Positions 1-5,571 of a stretch of 8,080 bases of DNA are shown in pieces (positions within the stretch are counted from its first letter, which is position 1; each line of letters begins with the position of its first letter). The translations under genes and the position numbers were made by a program. The notes under the pieces are model-generated. The model was not told where the DNA came from, ran no database searches, and saw only the letters and a list, made by a program, of their open reading frames with translations. The stretch covers positions 1 through 8,080 of the forward strand of contig DAOVWW010000056.1 in NCBI GenBank assembly GCA_030636465.1. Direction: 5' to 3'. This stretch comes from Gammaproteobacteria bacterium (GTDB lineage: Bacteria > Pseudomonadota > Gammaproteobacteria > BMS3Bbin11).

Positions 1-355
1 ATAAAGGCTCTATACGTTCGACACTGTAAACAGTTCCTACCAGTTTCGACAATATTGTCGTCTGATAACCCGAACCGGTACCTATCTCGAGCACCTTGGA
101 CAATTTTTTACCATCCAGGATAATCTGTGTCATCAGGGCTACGATATAAGGCTGGGAGATGGTCTGACCAAAGCCTATCGGCAGAGAGCTATTATCATAG
201 GCATGTGAGGCAATACCTTCATCGACAAATAAATGCCGGGGAGTGTCCATCATCGCAGACAGGACCTTTTCATCGGTAATGCCCATATCACGCAGACTGT
301 TGATCAATCGCGTACGTGTACGTATTGATGTCATGCCGATGCCATTTAGATTCAT
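1..355 (-). CDS. pcm: Protein-L-isoaspartate O-methyltransferase, partial (C-terminus off the left edge)
   Basis: This gene encodes the N-terminal 118 residues of a protein-repair enzyme that uses S-adenosylmethionine to methylate isoaspartyl residues in aged proteins, starting their return to aspartate; it acts in the cytoplasm. The sequence shows the family's LPIGFGQTISQPYIVA stretch at residues 58-73, which carries the active-site region, followed by SAM-binding motif I, VLEIGTGSGYQT, at residues 88-99, and a VYSVERI motif II-like strand at 109-115. The family is usually about 210 residues, so roughly 90 are missing beyond base 1. The ATG at 355 is chosen because it lies 9 bases after the surE stop, as in a translationally coupled operon; an internal ATG at residue 8 is possible, and no strong Shine-Dalgarno precedes either. 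The surE-pcm order is conserved in gammaproteobacteria, where nlpD and rpoS often follow. Confidence 0.95.
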   Translation of the reverse strand, partial: MNLNGIGMTSIRTRTRLINSLRDMGITDEKVLSAMMDTPRHLFVDEGIASHAYDNSSLPIGFGQTISQPYIVALMTQIILDGKKLSKVLEIGTGSGYQTTILSKLVGTVYSVERIEPL

Positions 356-364
356 AAGCTGCAC

Positions 365-1114
365 TTATTGCGGGTGGTCTAGCCACTGCGCAACCTTCTC
401 CATTGCGGTGTAGCGCGTCAAATCGATTTCTAGTGGTGTCACCGACACAAAGTGATTCTTTATTGCATGAAAATCTGTTCCGGGCCCGGCATCCTGCTCC
501 TGTCCTGGTGGACCCACCCAGAATATTTCCTGCCCATGAGGCGATTTTTGCCTGATGACAGGTTCAGATTTATGACGCTTCCCTAGCCGTGTTGCCTGCA
601 TCCCCTGCAGATCTTCATAGGGAATATCCGGAACATTTATATTTAGTATGGTATCCGCAGCAAGTGTTTGCTGCTTAATACGGGTAAGCAAATCAAGCAC
701 TACCCTGGCTGCCGTATCAAAAAACTGGGGATCATGGCTGGCCATCGAGATTGCCATTGCCGGCAGGCCGAGAAAGCGCCCTTCCGTTGCAGCTGCGACG
801 GTGCCTGAGTAAATGACATCATCACCAAGGTTGGCACCATTATTTATCCCGGCTATCACCATATCCGGTTCTTTATCCATCAGCCCGGTAATGGCAAGAT
901 GCACACAATCTGTAGGAGTGCCATCGACATAATGAAATCCCTCTGCAGATTTCCTAACTTGTAGCGGACGCTGCAGAGTCAGGGAGTTACTGGCTCCACT
1001 ATGATCGCGCTCTGGCGCGACGACAACCACTTCTTCAGTGTGATGAAGAGCCTCATACAATGCTCGTAATCCCGGAGCAAGGTAGCCGTCGTCATTACTT
1101 AGTAGTATTCTCAT
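365..1114 (-). CDS. surE: 5'/3'-nucleotidase (survival protein SurE)
   Basis: SurE is a cytoplasmic, metal-dependent phosphatase that removes phosphate from nucleoside 5'- and 3'-monophosphates and short polyphosphates. The protein is 249 residues, close to the 253 of E. coli SurE. It opens with [10 protein letters not shown], giving metal ligands Asp8 and Asp9; Ser39 lies in the [10 protein letters not shown] loop (38-47) and Asn91 in [12 protein letters not shown] (88-99), completing the metal site. GTPTDC (65-70) and the DAGPGTDF segment near the C-terminus are further family signatures. The reading frame stays open for 50 more codons, overlapping the divergent moaC start, but the ATG at 1114 is the one that gives the family N-terminus. 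No clear Shine-Dalgarno is visible upstream. It is followed after 9 bases by pcm and is probably co-transcribed with it. Its start faces moaC across 148 bases that should hold promoters for both directions; I saw no convincing hexamer pair there. Confidence 0.97.
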   Translation of the reverse strand: MRILLSNDDGYLAPGLRALYEALHHTEEVVVVAPERDHSGASNSLTLQRPLQVRKSAEGFHYVDGTPTDCVHLAITGLMDKEPDMVIAGINNGANLGDDVIYSGTVAAATEGRFLGLPAMAISMASHDPQFFDTAARVVLDLLTRIKQQTLAADTILNINVPDIPYEDLQGMQATRLGKRHKSEPVIRQKSPHGQEIFWVGPPGQEQDAGPGTDFHAIKNHFVSVTPLEIDLTRYTAMEKVAQWLDHPQ

Positions 1115-1262
1115 GCGTGTTGTAATATTCGGGGTTAAGAGACAGATTGAACTGTTAAATTTCAATCGCGCGCAGTATGCCACGACAGCGATTTGATGGC
1201 CACAAACTCTACACCAGTATTTACTCCAACAACTCAAATTAACAGGCAGCCTAAAGGAAACC

Positions 1263-1736
1263 ATGTCAGAACTAACGCATTTTAATACCCGGGGTGAAGC
1301 TCATATGGTCGATGTCGGGAATAAAGACACCACACATCGTGTCGCCATAGCAACCGGTACCATTCACATGCAGGCCGAGACCCTGACATTAATTCAGCAA
1401 GGTAGTCATAAAAAAGGTGACGTGCTGGGCATTGCCAGAACGGCTGGCATCATGGCCAGTAAACGCACTGCCGATCTTATTCCCCTGTGCCACCCATTGC
1501 CATTAACCCATGTGGAGGTGAACTTCGACATCGATGCTGAAGCCCACTGCATACACTGCCAGGCAAAAACCGAAACCCGAGGCCAGACTGGGGTAGAAAT
1601 GGAAGCACTTACCACCGTACAAATAGCCTTATTAACGATTTATGATATGTGCAAAGCCGTCGACCGTGGGATGGAAATGACGGATATCGGCCTGATCCAT
1701 AAAAGTGGTGGGAAGTCAGGGGTCTGGAATAAATAG
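1263..1736 (+). CDS. moaC: Cyclic pyranopterin monophosphate synthase MoaC
   Basis: MoaC works with the radical-SAM enzyme MoaA in the first step of molybdenum cofactor synthesis, converting 3',8-cyclo-7,8-dihydro-GTP into cyclic pyranopterin monophosphate in the cytoplasm. The 157-residue product matches the family end to end (E. coli 161): GEAHMVDV at 11-18, HKKGDV at 49-54, LIPLCHPL at 72-79, GVEMEALT at 110-117, IYDMCKAV at 126-133 and KSGGKSG at 147-153. The catalytic residues known from E. coli are present as Lys51, Asp128 and Lys131. The start is supported by an AAAGGA ribosome binding site 8 bases upstream. The last codons, after KSGGKSG, fall in a 12-bp sequence repeated immediately after the stop, so the C-terminal VWNK may be of recent origin; the catalytic core is untouched. 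No other moa gene is in the window. Confidence 0.97.
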   Translation: MSELTHFNTRGEAHMVDVGNKDTTHRVAIATGTIHMQAETLTLIQQGSHKKGDVLGIARTAGIMASKRTADLIPLCHPLPLTHVEVNFDIDAEAHCIHCQAKTETRGQTGVEMEALTTVQIALLTIYDMCKAVDRGMEMTDIGLIHKSGGKSGVWNK

Positions 1737-1748
1737 GTCAGGGGTCTG
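1715..1748 (+). repeat. 12-bp direct repeat spanning the moaC stop
   Basis: GTCAGGGGTCTG occurs at 1715-1726, inside the last moaC codons, and again at 1737-1748, immediately after the TAG stop, giving a 22-base period. The match is exact over 12 bases and then breaks (GAAT versus CAGT). It may be a local tandem duplication. From memory it also resembles motifs that surround REP-associated (Y1 family) transposase genes in gammaproteobacteria, but no transposase is nearby and I could not check this. Confidence 0.7.
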
Positions 1749-1883
1749 CAGTTTCAAACCAAAGGACAAAGATTACAAAGTTTTTGTTTGCGACCTAGGA
1801 CCTACGACTTTAAACTTTCCCCCTACCGTTTCTACCCCATAACAAGTAAAATGCGCCCTCTTTTCAGCATTTTGGCAAACAAT

Positions 1884-2948
1884 ATGAGTTCATCCCACCC
1901 TACACAAGATCTAAGAATCAAAGAGATAAAGAACGTCGTTCTGCCAACGGCCCTACATGCTGAATTTCCAGCATCTGAAAAATCACAGATATTAACCAGT
2001 GATACACGTCAGGCCATACATGAAATATTACATGGCGCAGATGACAGGTTAATTGTCATAGTCGGTCCATGCTCAATTCATGATACCGAAGCAGCGATTG
2101 ATTATGCGGGCAGGCTGAAAGGTGTTAGGGAACGTCTGAGTGATCAACTGTTAATAATAATGCGCGTTTATTTCGAGAAACCCCGCACCACTGTTGGCTG
2201 GAAAGGCTTAATCAACGACCCGATGCTGGATGGCAGTTTTCATATAAACCAGGGTTTGCGGCTGGCCAGAAAAGTATTACTGGATCTGACTAATATGGGC
2301 ATCCCCACTGCCACCGAATTTCTTGACCTGGTTACGCCGCAGTACGTCGCAGACTTAATTAGCTGGGGGGCAATCGGTGCACGCACCACAGAAAGCCAGG
2401 TACATCGTGAACTGGCTTCAGGCCTGTCCTGCCCTGTTGGTTTTAAAAATAGTACCGATGGCACTTTAAAAAATGCTATTGATGCCATACGTGCTGCTGC
2501 ACAACCGCATCATTTCCTGTCCATGACCATGGATGGAAAATCAGCTATTTTCTCCACCACAGGCAATAATGACGGACACATTATCCTGCGCGGTGGAGCG
2601 GTGCCTAACTATGATCGCAGCAATGTTGTAAAGGCTGAAGAACAATTGGAACACTGCGGCCTGGTAGCAAATGTAATGATCGACTGCTCTCATGCAAACA
2701 GCTTGAAACAGCCTGAAAAACAGATTGACGTAGCAAGCGATGTGGCAAAACAGATTTCAGCTGGCGATGAACACATTATCGGCGTCATGATAGAAAGCCA
2801 TATAAATGCCGGGCGTCAGGACATCGTAGAGGGAAAGGAACTGTTATACGGCGTCAGCATCACCGATGGCTGCATAAACTGGGATGACACTGTTGGCGTA
2901 CTGGAGACACTGGCTGAGGCCGTTACTGCCCGTCGTCAAACTGGCTAG
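1884..2948 (+). CDS. aroG: 3-deoxy-7-phosphoheptulonate synthase (DAHP synthase, class I alpha, AroG/F/H type)
   Basis: This enzyme condenses phosphoenolpyruvate with erythrose 4-phosphate to make DAHP, the entry step of the shikimate pathway, and is normally the feedback-controlled step. The 354-residue product aligns with E. coli AroG with an offset of two residues. Metal ligands are Cys63 (GPCSIHD), His270 (DCSHAN), Glu304 (MIESH) and Asp328 (SITDGC). Substrate-binding blocks MRVYFEKPRTT (93-103), SWGAIGARTTESQ (160-172) and LSCPVGFKN (181-189) are intact. N-terminal DLRIKEIK (9-16) is typical of the regulated alpha type, so feedback inhibition by an aromatic amino acid is expected; Ser182 matches the phenylalanine-contacting Ser180 of AroG, but I cannot tell which amino acid acts, so the symbol could equally be aroF or aroH. 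The frame is open back to TTG at 1788, with an ATG at 1851, but family similarity begins at the ATG at 1884, where the Shine-Dalgarno is weak. It is a single gene 147 bases after moaC. Confidence 0.93.
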   Translation: MSSSHPTQDLRIKEIKNVVLPTALHAEFPASEKSQILTSDTRQAIHEILHGADDRLIVIVGPCSIHDTEAAIDYAGRLKGVRERLSDQLLIIMRVYFEKPRTTVGWKGLINDPMLDGSFHINQGLRLARKVLLDLTNMGIPTATEFLDLVTPQYVADLISWGAIGARTTESQVHRELASGLSCPVGFKNSTDGTLKNAIDAIRAAAQPHHFLSMTMDGKSAIFSTTGNNDGHIILRGGAVPNYDRSNVVKAEEQLEHCGLVANVMIDCSHANSLKQPEKQIDVASDVAKQISAGDEHIIGVMIESHINAGRQDIVEGKELLYGVSITDGCINWDDTVGVLETLAEAVTARRQTG

Positions 2949-2965
2949 CATCTTAGTATAAGTAG

Positions 2966-3036
2966 GTAGGTTCGAATTCATTCGAATAGGCATACAGGCT
3001 ATTGAAACGTTCTTGTGCGAATGAATTCGCACCTAC
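2966..3036. repeat. Convergent pair of REP-like palindromes
   Basis: Two imperfectly matching elements face each other. The left, from 2966, reads GTAGGTTCGAATTCATTCGA onward; the right, ending at 3036, is its inverted copy with about 20 of 23 positions the same. Each element is itself a palindrome: TTCGAAT/ATTCGAA (2971-2986) and GTGCGAAT/ATTCGCAC (3015-3032), each around a two-base centre, next to a GTAGG tail. The spacer between the arms is about 26 bases. A tailed palindrome placed in inverted pairs at the 3' end of a gene is the usual architecture of REP/BIME elements in gammaproteobacteria. Lying 18 bases after the aroG stop, it may also stabilise the message end or slow transcription; there is no T-run, so it is not a standard intrinsic terminator. 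Confidence 0.75.
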
Positions 3037-3039
3037 AGA

Positions 3040-3200
3040 GTCGACTCCTCGAACTTAAAGGATACCAGGATAAATGCTCGGAGCGAGAGGATTTACTCCG
3101 CGCATCCTGCGCTACACCCTGCGGGCCGTTGTTGCTTTGCTCTAACGTTCAAAACCGCTCCCGGCGATTTTGTGAACCTTTTATTCGGATCCAATCCTCA
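3040..3200. other. Non-coding block of small hairpins
   Basis: No credible gene is seen here. The stretch is dense in short inverted repeats: GCGCA/TGCGC around TCC at 3100-3112, CCC/GGG at 3117-3125, and a longer imperfect stem at 3147-3177 (GTTCA...AAACCGC against GCGATTTTGTGAAC, with a two-base bulge and one mismatch). At 3078-3094 there is a decayed copy of the tRNA 3' end found at 3268-3284. The plus-strand reading frame that crosses the block is discussed under rejected items. The density of folds suggests a mobile-element end or an RNA-coding remnant; neither is proved. Confidence 0.45.
3078..3099 (-). pseudogene. Decayed copy of a tRNA 3' end
   Basis: Bases 3078-3094 (TCGGAGCGAGAGGATTT) match 3268-3284 at 16 of 17 positions, and a further CTCCG matches after a four-base deletion that removes part of the T-loop. 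Read on the minus strand it is a T-arm and acceptor strand with a damaged T-loop, ending in GCA instead of CCA. It lies in direct orientation 190 bases from the better copy. It may be the second, degenerate boundary of an element that used a tRNA end as its target; with so short a match a shared origin is likely but not certain. Confidence 0.45.
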
Positions 3201-3201
3201 T

Positions 3202-3300
<99 letters not shown>

Positions 3301-3386
3301 CGATGATTACAGATGGGCGCTGTCTTCCATGGTTGAAGAGACTTCAGCATTGTTTCGTGCCTATTCCAAGCAATAGAATTAGTCTC

Positions 3387-3402
3387 CCCGCCTTCGGGCG
3401 GG
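3387..3402. other. GC-rich hairpin with a TTCG loop
   Basis: CCCGCC-TTCG-GGCGGG is a perfect six-base-pair stem closed by a stable tetraloop. On the plus strand it is followed by ATTATAAC and on the minus strand by GAGACTAATTCT, so neither side has the T-run of an intrinsic terminator. It sits 33 bases before the promoter candidate of the lipoprotein gene and may shield that promoter from upstream transcription. Confidence 0.5.
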
Positions 3403-3434
3403 ATTATAACGATAGAAGAACCCACGGCACTGGA

Positions 3435-3463
3435 TTGACTGGGTGTAGATGGTCTACTATGAA
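3435..3463 (+). promoter_or_regulatory. Candidate sigma70-type promoter for the lipoprotein gene
   Basis: TTGACT at 3435-3440 (5 of 6 to the -35 consensus) is followed by a 17-base spacer and TATGAA at 3458-3463 (4 of 6 to the -10 consensus). Transcription would begin near 3470, leaving a leader of about 30 bases before the ATG at 3502. Spacing and position are right; no operator is evident. This is a match by eye. Confidence 0.5.
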
Positions 3464-3501
3464 TGCAATAACTAACAACAAAATAAATGGGATGGATTAA
3501 T

Positions 3502-4272
3502 ATGCTTAAAACACCTTGGGTAAAAATACTAACAATCTTATCAATTGCCGTTGTTCTAAATGGCTGCGCTGTTGGCAACACTCTCGACTATAGAAGTGGC
3601 ACCGTTGACTACGACACAGGAATCACAAAGAAAGTTAATTTTATTGTGGCCTTTCAAGATATTCGTCCTTATGTGCTCAGCGGTAACAAGAAAAACACTT
3701 TTGTTGGGCTACAGCGGTCTGTTGCAGGCATTCCATACCCAGTTAACACTAAATCTGGGCAACCTCTCGCCGATGACTTCGCTGCTCTTGTTGGAAATTC
3801 ACTAATATCAAACGGGCTCAAAGCTGAATATGTTTCTTTTCAGTTCCGCAAAGATGTTGATGAATTCGTGAAAGAGAACTCAAAAGAAGGTATGAAAATC
3901 TTAATTTTTACTATGCGTGAGTGGAAAACAGACGTGCACTTTACGGCCAGCATCCATTATGACGTTACCCTTTCTGTGTATGACTCTACTGGCAATAAGC
4001 TAGCGGAGACCCAGCAACAAGGAAGTGATCCAATTGGACCGAATGAACGCCAAGGCAGAAAGAACCTTCCAGATGCAAATATTGACATCATTGGCAGCTT
4101 ACTGAAAACACCAAAGATACAGGCTGCAATTCTTAGCGATGAAACAGCAGTACCGGCAGAAAAAGTAGCAACTAAGCCAGCCAAGCAACAAGACAAATGT
4201 TCGGTAAAGCAAATCCTTACAATGAAGGAATCAGGTCTGTCTGATAGCCAAGTGCAGGCGGCTTGCAAATAA
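3502..4272 (+). CDS. Putative outer-membrane lipoprotein, function unknown
   Basis: The product is 256 residues with a type II signal peptide: a Lys-containing start, a hydrophobic run (about residues 6-19) and the lipobox VLNGC with the lipidated cysteine at residue 22. Alanine after the cysteine, not aspartate, suggests sorting to the outer membrane. The body (about 40-205) is a mixed alpha/beta domain without transmembrane segments; its broad style resembles periplasmic lipoproteins such as YajG, but I do not recognise a named family. A Lys/Ala/Gln-rich linker (about 210-230) leads to a short C-terminal motif, CSVKQILTMKESGLSDSQVQ followed by AACK, in which two cysteines flank a helix. An in-frame ATG at 3487 would add five residues, but the ATG at 3502 has GGGATGGA upstream at the right distance and gives a normal signal peptide. 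It follows the candidate promoter at 3435 and precedes the next gene by 21 bases. GC looks slightly lower than in the left-hand genes. Confidence 0.82.
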   Translation: MLKTPWVKILTILSIAVVLNGCAVGNTLDYRSGTVDYDTGITKKVNFIVAFQDIRPYVLSGNKKNTFVGLQRSVAGIPYPVNTKSGQPLADDFAALVGNSLISNGLKAEYVSFQFRKDVDEFVKENSKEGMKILIFTMREWKTDVHFTASIHYDVTLSVYDSTGNKLAETQQQGSDPIGPNERQGRKNLPDANIDIIGSLLKTPKIQAAILSDETAVPAEKVATKPAKQQDKCSVKQILTMKESGLSDSQVQAACK

Positions 4273-4293
4273 TATTATATAAAGCAGCTACCC

Positions 4294-4695
4294 ATGAAAT
4301 CGATACTAATAATTATTTTGTTTCTATATACCGGGCAAAGCCAGGCATTTATGAAATGTGTGAATGCTGATGGTCATGTTCAGTATGGTGATAAATGTAC
4401 TTTATCCGGACCGGTAAAAAAAGAATCAATGTATATTGAAGACTCTTATGACCCGGAGGAGGACTACCAAGCACAAATAAATAACCGAGATCTAGAAAAA
4501 AGAACACAGCAAAGTGCTTATGAAAGAAAGCAGCGTGAAGCATATTACAGAAAGAGAAATACCAATCAAAATTCTTATGAACCGAAAAGCAGCTCCTCAT
4601 CAAGCACTAGAAAATCACACAGAAGAGAATGGGATGATCGCAGACATTGCATTTATTCATGTAAAAAAGACCCACAGTGTATTGCTGGCTGTTAA
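4294..4695 (+). CDS. Secreted DUF4124-like protein with Cys-rich tail
   Basis: A 133-residue exported protein of unknown function. Residues 1-18 are a signal peptide ending SQA, with cleavage predicted before Phe19. The start of the mature chain, FMKCVNADGHVQYGDKC (19-35), matches the pattern of DUF4124 domains (aromatic/basic-x-V-DxDG-x-V-xYxDxP), with two cysteines in place of usual positions. The middle (about 50-95) is charged, rich in Glu, Arg, Tyr and Gln, probably helical or disordered, followed by a six-serine run (99-104). The tail has four cysteines at 119, 123, 129 and 133 in a C-x3-C-x5-C-x3-C array that ends the protein, suggesting disulfide bonds in the periplasm. The Shine-Dalgarno is weak (AAAGCAGC), so expression may depend on translation of the lipoprotein gene 21 bases upstream, with which it is probably co-transcribed. 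The A-rich codon use (about 40% GC by hand count) differs mildly from the flanking genes. Confidence 0.75.
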   Translation: MKSILIIILFLYTGQSQAFMKCVNADGHVQYGDKCTLSGPVKKESMYIEDSYDPEEDYQAQINNRDLEKRTQQSAYERKQREAYYRKRNTNQNSYEPKSSSSSSTRKSHRREWDDRRHCIYSCKKDPQCIAGC

Positions 4696-4732
4696 TAATT
4701 AATCATTTGTCTGGCAGCATGATGAAAAGGAT

Positions 4733-5296
4733 TTAGGAAGCACAACAATCATTGACATCAGCCCGATCATCTTCCCCGGCAAAGCTGGCCGCCCAGGTCA
4801 ACAGATAGCCATACTGGAACTTTTTTGACCTAGCATCGAATAGAACATTGGCAAAACCAGCTGACCATTTTTCACTACCAAGTCCATCTTTGCTTGCCGT
4901 TGGTGCAACAATTTGTGGTCCAAAACCGAAGCTGATTGCTGGATTACCCGTATCGAATAAATACGCGGCAAACACATTTAGGTCGCCTATGCCTGTTTCT
5001 TTATCTCCATAGGGTAACGTTGGGAATGAGTTGATCGGCAACGAAGCACGCATTAACCAGTCACCACCAAGTTTAAAGGGCTTTGCATACCGTAACCAGA
5101 ACTGGTTCGCAGATTCACCAGAGCCTGTCTGCTCACCGATATAGTAGTTGTGCAGATTAAAGGCTGTCATATTTGCCAATGGATTATTGGCCTGAGCAGC
5201 AAGCGTCGCATCATCCGCAGCAGTGGCATTTCCAGTTAACATGGAAGCGACACATACAGTGAATGCACTAAATATTGATCTTGTTTTCAAACTCAT
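4733..5296 (-). CDS. Outer-membrane beta-barrel/transporter (MetA-pathway-of-phenol-degradation type), 3'-truncated
   Basis: The 187-residue product starts with a signal peptide (1-27, ending NATA) and continues with alternating aromatic/hydrophobic strands typical of an outer-membrane barrel: [64 protein letters not shown] and [15 protein letters not shown]. This pattern recalls the putative phenol-pathway/SphA-like transporter family, whose members are usually about 250-300 residues. Here the strands stop after ADVN and the frame ends NDCCAS, with no final barrel strand and no aromatic C-terminal residue, so about 70-100 residues seem missing. Neither alternative frame downstream restores barrel-like sequence. 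The start at 5296 has a good ribosome binding site (AAGGAA, 7-8 bases upstream on the minus strand). It lies 275 bases after the alkylsulfatase gene on the same strand and may have served entry or export of that pathway's substrates. A truncated barrel is unlikely to insert properly, so I regard it as probably non-functional. Confidence 0.7.
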   Translation of the reverse strand: MSLKTRSIFSAFTVCVASMLTGNATAADDATLAAQANNPLANMTAFNLHNYYIGEQTGSGESANQFWLRYAKPFKLGGDWLMRASLPINSFPTLPYGDKETGIGDLNVFAAYLFDTGNPAISFGFGPQIVAPTASKDGLGSEKWSAGFANVLFDARSKKFQYGYLLTWAASFAGEDDRADVNDCCAS

Positions 5297-5571
5297 GAAT
5301 TTTCCTTAACAGAATTATTATTGCTCATGAAAGTAAATTAGACGGAATGTACTACCTGGTACCTGCCATAGATTATGAGTCTTCTCTGGTGTGTTGAGCA
5401 TCGGCGATATTGATGGTTTTCAATAGCCTGTTTTGGGTCGCCTCCTGACGCTCCATCCAGCTGAATATAGACCTATTCCCGCCAGGCGTAAATTACCAAG
5501 TATTAAATTACCTGGATTACCACCACCCCATTTTGGGGCGATGGTACGGTAGAAGCTTTTTTACCTAGGGT

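Noticed and set aside
1147..1223. Promoter for moaC (TTGAAC or TTGATG with TATGCC or TATTTA)
   Set aside because: Spacers of 23 and 19 bases and poor -10 matches; not better than chance.
1115..1264. N-terminal extension of surE by 50 codons, reaching over the moaC start
   Set aside because: The extension is rich in Cys, Trp and Arg with no family similarity, while [10 protein letters not shown] at 1114 is the exact SurE N-terminus; the extra frame simply runs through the divergent promoter region.
1788..1883. Earlier starts for the DAHP synthase (TTG at 1788, ATG at 1851)
   Set aside because: The added residues do not match the family, and no convincing ribosome binding site precedes them; homology begins just after the ATG at 1884.
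5373..5456. 27-codon minus-strand frame beginning MERQEATQNR between the sulfatase and barrel genes
   Set aside because: Amphipathic and protein-like, but it has no ribosome binding site and no recognisable family; the frame upstream closes within about 40 bases. Possibly a remnant, but too short to call.
5526..5538. CCCCA/TGGGG hairpin as terminator of the sulfatase gene
   Set aside because: The stem is only five pairs, and no T-run follows on the minus strand. The three nearby ATTACC copies (about 5493-5521) are also too short to mean much.
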